Part shown: positions 21,413 through 29,581 of the stretch, piece after piece
Position numbering within the stretch: position 1 is the stretch's first letter
Layout of the letters: every line of letters begins with the position of its first letter
Assembly (NCBI RefSeq): GCF_015074785.1
Contig: NZ_CP042464.1
Span: 868,001 to 932,000 of the forward strand
Direction of reading: 5' to 3'
From: Segatella copri
GTDB lineage: Bacteria > Bacteroidota > Bacteroidia > Bacteroidales > Bacteroidaceae
Length of the DNA stretch: 64,000 bases
Made by a program: the position numbers and the translations under genes
Notes under the pieces: generated by a model
Seen by the model: only the letters and a program-made list of their open reading frames with translations
The model's database searches: none
Told to the model about the DNA's origin: nothing

Positions 21413-22576
21413 GTTATATAGAACATAATCAATAACCTTTCGATTGGCTTCATCAATCCGTTGTTGGTCTTTTCGCACATATATAGAGGTTATTCTATGG
21501 CTATTCTTATGCCCAAGGCAGTCTGCAATAATATCCATACTGATACCAATCTCATAAGCAATAGTAGCAAAGGTATGTCTTGCCCAATAAGTAGTTACTT
21601 CGGGTATTCCTATACTTTTGCAGATTTTGCTAAGACATCTATTATTGGCTTGGTCAAAGCTTAGATACGATGCTTTTCTATCGAATTGCTTGATAAGATG
21701 CTCTTTCCCTCTATATCGTTCAATAATCTCCATAGCCTCAGGTTCTACCTTTATATTATATAGCGTTCCCGTTTTTGAGCGGCGATAGGAGATTCTGCCG
21801 TTTTCTATTTTTTCTAATTTCGATAGGTCTTTAACATTGATACCCATTAGATAGAAGATAAGAAAGAACATATCACGATGTTTAGAACGGATAGGTGATA
21901 ACTTTGCTTCATGCAATTTTCTTAACTGCTCAACAGTTAATGAGCGTTTCCTTGTTTCTTCTGATTTAATACTATACATATTAAAAACATATTCTTTAAG
22001 GACACCTTTTTTGCGAGCATAGTTTAAGATGGTTCGGATAATCCTTAATCTCATAGCAATGGTGTTTTTGCAATTTTTTATCTTTAGAAAATCAACGAAA
22101 TCATCCAACCAGTCTATATCTATATCTTCAACCCTTAATGTATCATAATCACAGAAATCTTTTATTCTGTTTTCTGCTGCGATATATATGCGTTTAGTTC
22201 CCTCACTTTCTTTCTTGGATAGAAATTCTGCCATCTGTGTTTTGAAAAGATGATTCTCGTAATCGGTTTTATCTTCTTCGTTAGACAGATAAAGTGATAG
22301 CTTCTTATTAGAGAAGTAGCGCAGTTTGCCTTCTTCTTGTAACTGCACTATCTTATCATTGAGAAGGGAAATTCTTTTCATAAGTTTCATATTGATAACT
22401 CTCTGTTCGGGTATTCCTTTCACCTTCTCATTCTTAGCATCCCATTCATCTTCTTTCAGCTCATAGCCTGTGGGAATATAAATGGCACTATCTTTCCTTG
22501 CCACTTTGAACTTCAAAGGGAATCTGCCGCTATTCAATCGCCTCCTTTTATCCAACTTAATTGAAATCTTAATCAT
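21401..22576 (-). CDS. int: Phage tyrosine integrase
   Basis: 391 residues in the Bacteroidota phage-integrase style: a basic arm-binding start (MIKISIKLDKRRRLNSGRFP), a SAM-like core-binding domain to about residue 200, and a catalytic domain with MGINVKDLSKL in place of the usual Arg-box, a KTG segment, YWARHTFAT (Arg333), LGHKN (His356) and SIYVR (Tyr366). The Arg-box variation is common in this integrase group. It is the last prophage gene; the att site should lie within 22,577-22,845, but it cannot be fixed without the other end. Confidence 0.9.
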   Translation of the reverse strand: MIKISIKLDKRRRLNSGRFPLKFKVARKDSAIYIPTGYELKEDEWDAKNEKVKGIPEQRVINMKLMKRISLLNDKIVQLQEEGKLRYFSNKKLSLYLSNEEDKTDYENHLFKTQMAEFLSKKESEGTKRIYIAAENRIKDFCDYDTLRVEDIDIDWLDDFVDFLKIKNCKNTIAMRLRIIRTILNYARKKGVLKEYVFNMYSIKSEETRKRSLTVEQLRKLHEAKLSPIRSKHRDMFFLIFYLMGINVKDLSKLEKIENGRISYRRSKTGTLYNIKVEPEAMEIIERYRGKEHLIKQFDRKASYLSFDQANNRCLSKICKSIGIPEVTTYWARHTFATIAYEIGISMDIIADCLGHKNSHRITSIYVRKDQQRIDEANRKVIDYVLYNKKG

Positions 22577-22593
22577 AAGTATGTATCTCCTTT

Positions 22594-22613
22594 ATTTGCA
22601 CGAAATTTGCACG
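22594..22613. repeat. Two ATTTGCACG direct repeats upstream of int
   Basis: ATTTGCACG occurs at 22,594-22,602 and 22,605-22,613, 11 bases apart, or one helical turn. This is the spacing expected for paired protein sites and may be int autoregulation or an arm-type recombinase site. Confidence 0.35.
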
Positions 22614-22768
22614 TTTTATTGCAAACAATAGCAAAGTATGCAATATATTGATAATCATTCATAATGCAAAGATAACTATTTTTTTGCGGATTAATGCCTA
22701 TTTAATAGTTTTTTTTGCATATTCACCATAAATATTTCAATATTTTTTTTTATTTCAAATAAAAATAT

Positions 22769-22776
22769 TACTTTTG
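22769..22776 (+). promoter_or_regulatory. cstA promoter
   Basis: TACTTTTG is a perfect -7 box 70 bases before the cstA start, in an AT-rich stretch. No clear -33 TTG. Confidence 0.45.
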
Positions 22777-22845
22777 CGGTTGAAATATTAAAATAAAGTG
22801 CATTTTGCACCGAAAAGAGAGAAAATTTTAAGCAATAAAAGCAAA

Positions 22846-24378
22846 ATGGTCAGTTTCGTTATTAGTTTGGTCGCCCTTGTATTGGGTTACCTTCTTTATG
22901 GAAAGTTTGTGGCGCATGTGTTCGGTCCTGATGACCGCCCTACGCCTGCAGTGACCAAAGCCGATGGGGTCGACTTTATGGTACTGCCTAGTTGGAAGAT
23001 CTTCATGATTCAGTTCCTCAACATTGCAGGAACGGGTCCTATCTTCGGTGCCATTATGGGTGCCTGGTACGGACCGGTGGCTTATCTGTGGATTATCTTC
23101 GGGTGTATCTTCGCAGGAGCCATGCATGATTACATGAGCGGTATGCTCAGTATCCGTAACGGTGGAGCTGGTTTGCCGGAATTGGTAGGTAAGTATTTGG
23201 GTGGACGCACCAAGAAAGTGATGTTGGTCTTTTCGGTACTTTTGCTGATGATGGTGGGAGCTGTGTTTGTATACAGTCCGGCTATCATTATGAGTGGCAT
23301 TTGTAATACGGATGCATTCTGGGGCAGCCAGATGTTTTGGATTGTGGTGATTTTCGTTTATTACGTCATTGCTACATTACTGCCTATCGATAAGATTATC
23401 GGTAAGGTTTATCCGCTCTTTGCCTTCTCGCTTCTCTTTATGGCGGGTGCTCTGATGATAGGTCTCTTTGTGAAGTGGCCTTCATTGCCTGAACTTTGGA
23501 GCAATTTGCAGAGTTGCAATCTCAATGAGAATCCGGCTTGGTTGGGAACGGAGTCTTTTGTACAGAAGAGTCCGATTTTCCCTTGCCTCTTTATCACGAT
23601 TGCCTGTGGTGCCATCAGTGGTTTCCATGCTACGCAGAGTCCGCTCATGGCACGATGCATGAAGAATGAGAAGATGGGACGCCCTATTTTCTATGGAGCC
23701 ATGATTACAGAAGGTGTCGTTGCCTTGATATGGGCTACGGTTTCCATGTATTTCTTCTATTATGGTGGATGGCGTGAATGCGTAAGTCCTGAGGTGGCTC
23801 AGCAGTTTATAGCTCAGTTTGATGGCGGCAAGTCGCTTATCCAGAACTTCGATGCGCCTACCGTTGTGAAGATAGTATGTTCCAGCTGGTTGGGTGTGGC
23901 TGGTGGAATCCTGGCTCTGTTGGGTGTCGTCGCAGCGCCTATTACCAGTGGCGATACGGCTTTGAGAAGTGCCCGTCTGATTATCGCCGAGTTTATCGGT
24001 TTGGAGCAGCGCTCTATGCGCAAGCGTCTTTATATCTGCGTTCCGTTGTTTGCTCTTACGGTGGGCATTCTGGTTTGGCAGATGGAGAATCCTGATGGTT
24101 TCAATATCATCTGGCAGTATTTCGGCTGGGCTAACCAGACGCTTTCTGTGTTCACTCTCTGGACATTGACGGTTTATCTGGTACAGCAGAAGAAGCCTTT
24201 TGTGATGACGCTGGTTCCTGCCTTGTTTATGACCGTGATATGTTCAACCTTCCTGCTCATTTCGCCAACAGCTTTGGCTTTGGGTGAGAGCCTGGCTTAT
24301 GCGGGCAGTGTCATCATTCTGGTGATAGCCTTGGTTTGGTTCCTGGGTTGGTATCGCAGTTATCAGAAGAAACAATAG
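22846..24378 (+). CDS. cstA: CstA-type carbon-starvation transporter
   Basis: 510 residues from the ATG at 22,846; a GTG frame 48 bases earlier adds an unconvincing leader. Many transmembrane helices, with NIAGTGPIFGAIMGAWYGP and SGFHATQSPLMARC typical of CstA proteins. The family imports pyruvate or peptides during carbon limitation. It is the first chromosomal gene outside the prophage integrase, and its start is intact, so the phage did not disrupt it. Confidence 0.85.
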   Translation: MVSFVISLVALVLGYLLYGKFVAHVFGPDDRPTPAVTKADGVDFMVLPSWKIFMIQFLNIAGTGPIFGAIMGAWYGPVAYLWIIFGCIFAGAMHDYMSGMLSIRNGGAGLPELVGKYLGGRTKKVMLVFSVLLLMMVGAVFVYSPAIIMSGICNTDAFWGSQMFWIVVIFVYYVIATLLPIDKIIGKVYPLFAFSLLFMAGALMIGLFVKWPSLPELWSNLQSCNLNENPAWLGTESFVQKSPIFPCLFITIACGAISGFHATQSPLMARCMKNEKMGRPIFYGAMITEGVVALIWATVSMYFFYYGGWRECVSPEVAQQFIAQFDGGKSLIQNFDAPTVVKIVCSSWLGVAGGILALLGVVAAPITSGDTALRSARLIIAEFIGLEQRSMRKRLYICVPLFALTVGILVWQMENPDGFNIIWQYFGWANQTLSVFTLWTLTVYLVQQKKPFVMTLVPALFMTVICSTFLLISPTALALGESLAYAGSVIILVIALVWFLGWYRSYQKKQ

Positions 24379-24425
24379 ATTTATATATAAGTATTAATCA
24401 ATATACGTAAATTTATATGATACGA

Positions 24426-24908
24426 ATGAAAAAATTAGCTATTGCAGCATTGGCACTTGTCGTTTCGACAGCTGCCCATGCTCAGTTTGAAAGTGGAAAA
24501 CAGTATATAGGTGCGTCGATGACGGGCTTAAACTTGAGTTATAATGGCTCTCAGGACCTCAATCTCGGTATTCAGGCTAAGGCTGGATACTTCGTAGAAG
24601 ACGACTGGATGCTGTTGGGGCAGGTAGAATATAATCATTCTGGTCTTGAAGGCGTGAAGGATTATTTCGCTGTCGGTGCCCAGGCACGTTATTATATCGA
24701 GCAGAATGGTCTGTATCTGGGCGGCGGCGTAAAGTTGGCTCATTCCGGAGGTTATAATGATTTCATGCCAGGGGTAGAGGTAGGTTATGCTTTCTTCCTC
24801 GGCAAGTCGGTTACCCTCGAGCCAGCTATCTACTACGATCAGAGTTTCAAGAAGCATGTAGATTATTCTACTGTAGGTTTGAAACTGGGTATTGGTATTT
24901 ATCTCTAA
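24426..24908 (+). CDS. Outer-membrane beta-barrel protein
   Basis: 160 residues from the ATG at 24,426 with a signal peptide MKKLAIAALALVVSTAAHAQ. The mature part alternates aromatic and polar strands (YIGASMTGLNLSYNG, VGAQARYYIEQNGLYLGGGV, VGLKLGIGIYL) and ends in an amphipathic strand, as in small OmpA/OmpW-like barrels. No ligand can be named. Lies 9 bases before recR. Confidence 0.7.
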   Translation: MKKLAIAALALVVSTAAHAQFESGKQYIGASMTGLNLSYNGSQDLNLGIQAKAGYFVEDDWMLLGQVEYNHSGLEGVKDYFAVGAQARYYIEQNGLYLGGGVKLAHSGGYNDFMPGVEVGYAFFLGKSVTLEPAIYYDQSFKKHVDYSTVGLKLGIGIYL

Positions 24909-24917
24909 ACTGCTAAG

Positions 24918-25529
24918 ATGCAACAACAGTTTTCTTCGACTTTGTTGGAAAAGGCAGTGGCGGAGTTTTCTAAATTGCCAGGTATAGGGCGCAAAACAGC
25001 TTTGCGCCTTGTACTTTTTATGCTCAAGCGTAAGAGTGAGGATGTGGAACTCTTTGCTGATACCATTTCCAGGATGCGGCGTGAAGTGAAATACTGCAGA
25101 GTTTGTCATAATATCAGCGATACTGATTTCTGTCCGATCTGTTCTGATTCCCGGCGCGATGCTTCTACCATCTGTGTCGTTGAGAATGTGCAGGATGTAC
25201 TGGCGATAGAAAACACGCAGCAGTTTCACGGACTCTATCATGTCTTGGGCGGCATCATTTCGCCGATGGATGGTATCGGTCCTTCGGATATAGAGATAGA
25301 ATCGCTGGTTCAGCGTGTGGCTGAAGGTGGGGTGAAGGAGGTGATTTTTGCTCTCAGCAGTACGATGGAGGGTGATACAACCAACTTCTATATCTCCCGT
25401 AAACTTGCTGATTATCCTGTTAAACTCTCTGTTATCGCCCGTGGTATCTCGGTGGGTGATGAATTGGAGTATACAGATGAGGTTACCCTCGGAAGGAGTA
25501 TTCTGAACAGAACTCCATTTGGACAATAA
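24918..25529 (+). CDS. recR: Recombination protein RecR
   Basis: 203 residues: helix-hairpin-helix ([11 protein letters not shown]), four-Cys zinc finger (Cys60, Cys63, Cys72, Cys75) and a Toprim domain with [14 protein letters not shown] and [12 protein letters not shown]. RecR works with RecO and RecF in loading RecA at gaps. Length and domains are normal. Confidence 0.95.
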   Translation: MQQQFSSTLLEKAVAEFSKLPGIGRKTALRLVLFMLKRKSEDVELFADTISRMRREVKYCRVCHNISDTDFCPICSDSRRDASTICVVENVQDVLAIENTQQFHGLYHVLGGIISPMDGIGPSDIEIESLVQRVAEGGVKEVIFALSSTMEGDTTNFYISRKLADYPVKLSVIARGISVGDELEYTDEVTLGRSILNRTPFGQ

Positions 25530-25543
25530 TAAAAGACAACAAA

Positions 25544-25978
25544 ATGAAAATCAAACAAGTACAACGAATATTGATGACCAATTTCCTCTTTGTCCTGTTG
25601 GTAGGATTCCTGCTGGTCTTGCTCTATGAGACAGAAATTTTGGAACCTACTAATCTGGCAGGGGATGTTACGTTGGTCTATGTGATTACCGTAGCGATGG
25701 AGTTTCTTACCATTGCCGTTATTCCTCTGGCGCTCAAACTCTTCAGTTTCAAGGCTATTCACCGTCAGTTGGTAACCCGTAAGGGAGATGCACTTCTTCC
25801 TCTGGGCACTGCCCGTCTGAATATGCTCTGCTTGCCAATGCTGATCAATACGTTTATGTATTATCAGACGATGGCGCCTGCTTTTGGATATATGGCTATC
25901 ATCCTTTTTCTCTGTCTCTTCTTTGTCTATCCTTCTGTCGGAAGATGTGAGGACGAAACAACAGAGGCGGAAGGTTAA
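25544..25978 (+). CDS. Four-helix membrane protein (144 aa)
   Basis: Four hydrophobic segments, including ILMTNFLFVLLVGFLLVLLY and MAIILFLCLFFVYPS, ending in an acidic tail. Lies between recR and a glycosyltransferase gene, with short gaps, probably in the same transcript. No family function known. Confidence 0.6.
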   Translation: MKIKQVQRILMTNFLFVLLVGFLLVLLYETEILEPTNLAGDVTLVYVITVAMEFLTIAVIPLALKLFSFKAIHRQLVTRKGDALLPLGTARLNMLCLPMLINTFMYYQTMAPAFGYMAIILFLCLFFVYPSVGRCEDETTEAEG

Positions 25979-26008
25979 ACTCTCAGTATCTAATATTTGC
26001 TATTCGGT

Positions 26009-27121
26009 ATGAAACTTAGTGTTATCATAGTAAGCTATAATGTGAAGTACTATCTTGCCCAGTGTCTGCGTTCGGTAGAGAAAGCTATCGGCGTGTTGGA
26101 GTGTGGGCAGCAGGGTGATGCAAGTGGCGATACGGCAGAGATTATCGTGGTTGATAATCATTCTCAGGATGGAACGGTGGAATTTCTCGAACAGTGTTTC
26201 CCGGCTTCCCGATATCCTAATCTCCATGTTGTAGCCTGTACGCATAATAACGGATTTGCCCGTGCCAACAATCTTGCTATCCGCAAGAGCGAGAGTGATC
26301 TGGTTCTTTTGCTGAATCCGGATACCATTATCGGTGAGCATGTTCTCAAGGATGCTGTTGGTTTCATGCGTACTCATTCTGACGCTGGTGCATTGGGTGT
26401 AAGGATGTTGGGAGCCAATGGCAAACCAGCTCCTGAGAGTAGGAGAGGATTGCCTTCTCCGATGGTGGCTTTCTATAAGATGATGGGGTTGTGCAGCCGG
26501 TTTCCTCAGCATCGCAGTTTCGGTCATTATTACATGGGTTATCTTCCATGGGATAAGCCGGCAAAGATAGAGGTTGTGAGCGGTGCTTTCTGTATGATTC
26601 GTCGTGAAGCCTTGCTGAAGGTGGGGTTGCTGGATGAGGATTTCTTCATGTATGGCGAGGATATTGATCTTTCTTACCGTATCTTGAAGGGTGGTTATCA
26701 GAACTATTATCTGCCTGTAGATATCCTGCATTACAAAGGTGAAAGTACTCAGAAGTCGAGCTTCCGCTATGTTCATGTGTTTTACGAGGCGATGCTTATC
26801 TTCTTCCGTAAACATTATTCGGGTATGTCGCATCTCTTGAGTATTCCTATCAAATTTGCTATTTATGCCCGTGCCTCTGTAGCCTTTACGCAGATGATGA
26901 CTGCGAGAATCAGAAAGAGTCTGGGATTCTTTTCTCCTTCTCATGTCGACCTGTCAAACCAGGTATTGTTTGATGCTGACGAGATGAGCTATGAAGAGAT
27001 GCTGCATCAGCTTGCGCAGCGGTCTGACGAGAATATCAAACTGGCTACCTATACGAAGGACATCGGTAAGGTGATTACGGATAGGGAGGTGATGGATAAG
27101 GATGAATTTGGTTATTTATAA
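26009..27121 (+). CDS. GT2-family glycosyltransferase, rhamnosyltransferase-like
   Basis: 370 residues from the ATG at 26,009; a TTG 12 bases earlier is in frame. The N-terminus MKLSVIIVSYNVKYYLAQCL, VVDNHSQDGTVEFL and LLLNPDT are the GT-A nucleotide-sugar-binding features. MYGEDIDLSYRI fits the acceptor region of WbbL-type rhamnosyltransferases. It probably adds a sugar to a surface polysaccharide; donor and acceptor cannot be read. Confidence 0.8.
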   Translation: MKLSVIIVSYNVKYYLAQCLRSVEKAIGVLECGQQGDASGDTAEIIVVDNHSQDGTVEFLEQCFPASRYPNLHVVACTHNNGFARANNLAIRKSESDLVLLLNPDTIIGEHVLKDAVGFMRTHSDAGALGVRMLGANGKPAPESRRGLPSPMVAFYKMMGLCSRFPQHRSFGHYYMGYLPWDKPAKIEVVSGAFCMIRREALLKVGLLDEDFFMYGEDIDLSYRILKGGYQNYYLPVDILHYKGESTQKSSFRYVHVFYEAMLIFFRKHYSGMSHLLSIPIKFAIYARASVAFTQMMTARIRKSLGFFSPSHVDLSNQVLFDADEMSYEEMLHQLAQRSDENIKLATYTKDIGKVITDREVMDKDEFGYL

Positions 27122-27179
27122 GGATAGATTTATTTCTATATTATAAGGTACGCGCGTACATTATTAATAAGTGTAGTTT

Positions 27180-27689
27180 ATGAAAGAACCGAATATTCGA
27201 TTACGTGCTTTAGAGTTGGAAGATCTAGATTTTCTCTACCATATAGAGAATGATGATCGGCTTTGGGAACTGGGTGTTTCCAATGTTCCATATTCGCGCC
27301 GGGTGCTGCTCGACTATATAACCAGTGCTTCGGCAGATATTTATGTAGACAATCAGGTGCGCCTGATAGTAGAGAATGAGCAGAATGAGCAGGTGGGCAT
27401 CCTGGATCTTACTGATTTTGATCCCCGTCATCACCGTGCCGAACTCGGAATTGTCATCAAAAAGGAGTTTCAGGGGCAGGGTTATGCGAAGGCTTCTGTG
27501 TCACGCTTGTTGCAATATGCCCGGAATATACTTCATCTTCAGCAGATTTATGCTATTGTAGGTATCAGAAACCAAAAAGCGGCTAAAATGCTGCAATCTG
27601 TTGGATTTGAGGGGAATAATATCCTGAAACAATGGCTTTGTAGCCCAGTTGGATATGAGGATGCGATGTTTTTTCAATATTTTCTGTAA
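27180..27689 (+). CDS. GNAT-family N-acetyltransferase
   Basis: 169 residues with IRLRALELEDLDFLYHIEND, the acetyl-CoA loop VIKKEFQGQGYAKASVSRL (Q/RxxGxG/A) and AAKMLQSVGFE. It resembles ribosomal-protein or spermidine-type GNATs (RimJ/SpeG style); the substrate is not evident. Ends about 40 bases before the tRNA promoter. Confidence 0.8.
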   Translation: MKEPNIRLRALELEDLDFLYHIENDDRLWELGVSNVPYSRRVLLDYITSASADIYVDNQVRLIVENEQNEQVGILDLTDFDPRHHRAELGIVIKKEFQGQGYAKASVSRLLQYARNILHLQQIYAIVGIRNQKAAKMLQSVGFEGNNILKQWLCSPVGYEDAMFFQYFL

Positions 27690-27705
27690 AAAAGTTGCAT
27701 AAAAA

Positions 27706-27737
27706 TTTGGTAGAACCAAAAAAAAGTAGTACCTTTG
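27706..27737 (+). promoter_or_regulatory. Promoter of the tRNA-Asp cluster
   Basis: TTTG at 27,706-27,709 and TACCTTTG at 27,730-27,737, separated by 20 bases, form a near-ideal Bacteroidota promoter 51 bases before the first tRNA. Confidence 0.75.
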
Positions 27738-27788
27738 CACTCGCAAATGAAAAATGAGCGCTAAGCCATTCAATTTGATTTCATGATT

Positions 27789-27862
27789 GGTGCGTTAGTT
27801 CAGTTGGTTAGAATGCCTGCCTGTCACGCAGGAGGTCACGAGTTCGAGTCTCGTACGCACCG
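27789..27862 (+). tRNA. tRNA-Asp (GTC), copy 1
   Basis: 74 bases without encoded CCA. Acceptor GGTGCGT/ACGCACC, anticodon stem CCTGC/GCAGG with loop CTGTCAC (anticodon GTC), T-arm TTCGAGT. Complete cloverleaf. Confidence 0.97.
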
Positions 27863-27897
27863 CTCAAAATCATCTTGCTGGCTTGCCAAAATAGTTT

Positions 27898-27971
27898 GGT
27901 GCGTTAGTTCAGTTGGTTAGAATGCCTGCCTGTCACGCAGGAGGTCACGAGTTCGAGTCTCGTACGCACCG
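27898..27971 (+). tRNA. tRNA-Asp (GTC), copy 2
   Basis: Identical in sequence to copy 1 over the full 74 bases, with a spacer of 35 bases from it. Confidence 0.97.
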
Positions 27972-28012
27972 CTAATTTCATTTTAACATTTCGACTCCTC
28001 CATAATAATAAT

Positions 28013-28086
28013 GGTGCGTTAGTTCAGTTGGTTAGAATGCCTGCCTGTCACGCAGGAGGTCACGAGTTCGAGTCTCGTACGCACCG
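28013..28086 (+). tRNA. tRNA-Asp (GTC), copy 3
   Basis: Identical to copies 1 and 2. A terminator follows 4 bases later, so the three form one transcript. Confidence 0.97.
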
Positions 28087-28090
28087 CAGA

Positions 28091-28120
28091 AACCTTCGAG
28101 AGTGATCTCGGAGGTTTTTT
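28091..28120 (+). terminator. Terminator of the tRNA-Asp operon
   Basis: AACCTTCGAGA, GTGA loop, TCTCGGAGGTT followed by T5, an 11-pair stem with one G-T pair, ending 25 bases before the symporter gene. Confidence 0.9.
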
Positions 28121-28144
28121 GTTTTTATATAAATTTAAGAGAAT

Positions 28145-29581
28145 ATGGCTATCGTTATCACAGTTCTGGCATACTTCTGTGTGCTTCTGCTCTTCAGTCA
28201 TCTTACTGCCCGCAAAATGGCAAGTAATGAAACTTTCTATCGTGCCAACCGCCGTTCGCCTTGGTATATGGTTGCTTTCGGTATGGTGGGAGCGTCTATT
28301 TCGGGCATCACTTTTGTCAGTGTACCGGGCATGGTGATGAGAACGGATATGACCTACCTTCAGATGTGCATCGGTTTCATCCTGGGTTATTTCCTGGTTG
28401 CCTTTCTTTTGCTTCCTATCTATTACCGGTATAATCTCACTACGATTTACGGTTATCTGCAGCAGCGGTTGGGGGAACGTTCGTATAAGACTGGAGCTTC
28501 GTTCTTCCTCTTGTCCAAGATGACGGGTGCGGCGGTCCGTTTCTTTGTCGTCTGTATCCTCTTGCAGCGTTTCGTGCTCGATGGGATTGGTGTTCCGTTC
28601 TGGGTCACGGTTCCTGTCATGGTACTGCTTATCTGGCTTTATACGCGCAAGGGTGGCATCAAGACGCTGGTGTGGACGGATACCTTTCAGACGCTCTGTA
28701 TGTTTGCTGCGCTCATCCTCATTATCTGTCAGGTGATGTCGGCGTTGGGCATGAGTCCTTCCGAAGCGATAACTGCGATTGCTAACGACAGTCATTCCCG
28801 TATTTTTGTCTTTGATGACTGGATGTCGAAACAGAATTTCTGGAAACAGTTCCTAAGCGGTGTCTTTGTAGTGATTGTGATGACCGGTCTTGATCAGGAC
28901 ATGATGCAGAAGAATCTTACCTGCAAGTCGCTCCGTGAGGCCCAGAAGGATGTTTGCAGCTATGGTTTTGCCTTTGTGCCTGCCAATCTGCTTTTCCTGA
29001 GTCTGGGTGTGTTGCTGGTGATGCTGGCTCAGAAACAGGGAGTGGCTTTGCCTGATGCTCCTGATGATCTGTTGCCGATGTTCGCAGCTTCGGGAGTGAT
29101 GGGAAACCTGGTAGTGGTACTGTTCACCATCGGTATCGTGGCGGCGAGCTTTTCGAGTGCCGATTCTGCTTTGACCGCCATTACTACGAGTCTCTGTGTG
29201 GATATATTGGGCAGGAAAGAGGATATGAAGCTCCGCAAGCGTATGCATCTGCTGGTGGCTTTCGTCTTCATGCTCTTTATCATTGCTTTCAAGGCGATTA
29301 ATTCTACGAGCGTGATAGATGCCATCTACATCCTCTGCTCTTATACTTACGGTCCGCTGTTGGGTTTGTTTGCCTTCAGTCTGCTCACCAAGCGTCAGGT
29401 AAACGACCGCTGGTCGCCATGGGTCTGCATTGCCAGTCCGCTCATCTGCTACGCCATCGATACCCTTACCTCGCAGTATGTGGGCTATAAGTTCGGCTAT
29501 GAGCTTCTGATGCTGAATGGCGCCCTGACCTTTGCAGGTCTCGCCCTTATAAAAAAAGAAACAGTTAAATACAAACAATAA
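28145..29581 (+). CDS. Sodium:solute symporter (SSS family)
   Basis: 478 residues, about 13 membrane helices. The N-terminal SNETFYRANRRSPWYMVAFG and SISGITFVSVPGMV match the first two helices of the SSS family, and TIGIVAASFSSADSALTAITT the Na2-site region of helix 8 (Ser/Ser/Asp). Substrate may be a sugar, amino acid or sialic acid; sequence does not decide. Its last base overlaps the ATG of the peptidase gene. Confidence 0.85.
   Translation: MAIVITVLAYFCVLLLFSHLTARKMASNETFYRANRRSPWYMVAFGMVGASISGITFVSVPGMVMRTDMTYLQMCIGFILGYFLVAFLLLPIYYRYNLTTIYGYLQQRLGERSYKTGASFFLLSKMTGAAVRFFVVCILLQRFVLDGIGVPFWVTVPVMVLLIWLYTRKGGIKTLVWTDTFQTLCMFAALILIICQVMSALGMSPSEAITAIANDSHSRIFVFDDWMSKQNFWKQFLSGVFVVIVMTGLDQDMMQKNLTCKSLREAQKDVCSYGFAFVPANLLFLSLGVLLVMLAQKQGVALPDAPDDLLPMFAASGVMGNLVVVLFTIGIVAASFSSADSALTAITTSLCVDILGRKEDMKLRKRMHLLVAFVFMLFIIAFKAINSTSVIDAIYILCSYTYGPLLGLFAFSLLTKRQVNDRWSPWVCIASPLICYAIDTLTSQYVGYKFGYELLMLNGALTFAGLALIKKETVKYKQ

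Noticed and set aside
24528..26944. Frames of 332 and 314 codons opposite recR and the glycosyltransferase
   Set aside because: Antisense to intact, well-recognised genes; His/Thr-rich low-quality protein sequence.
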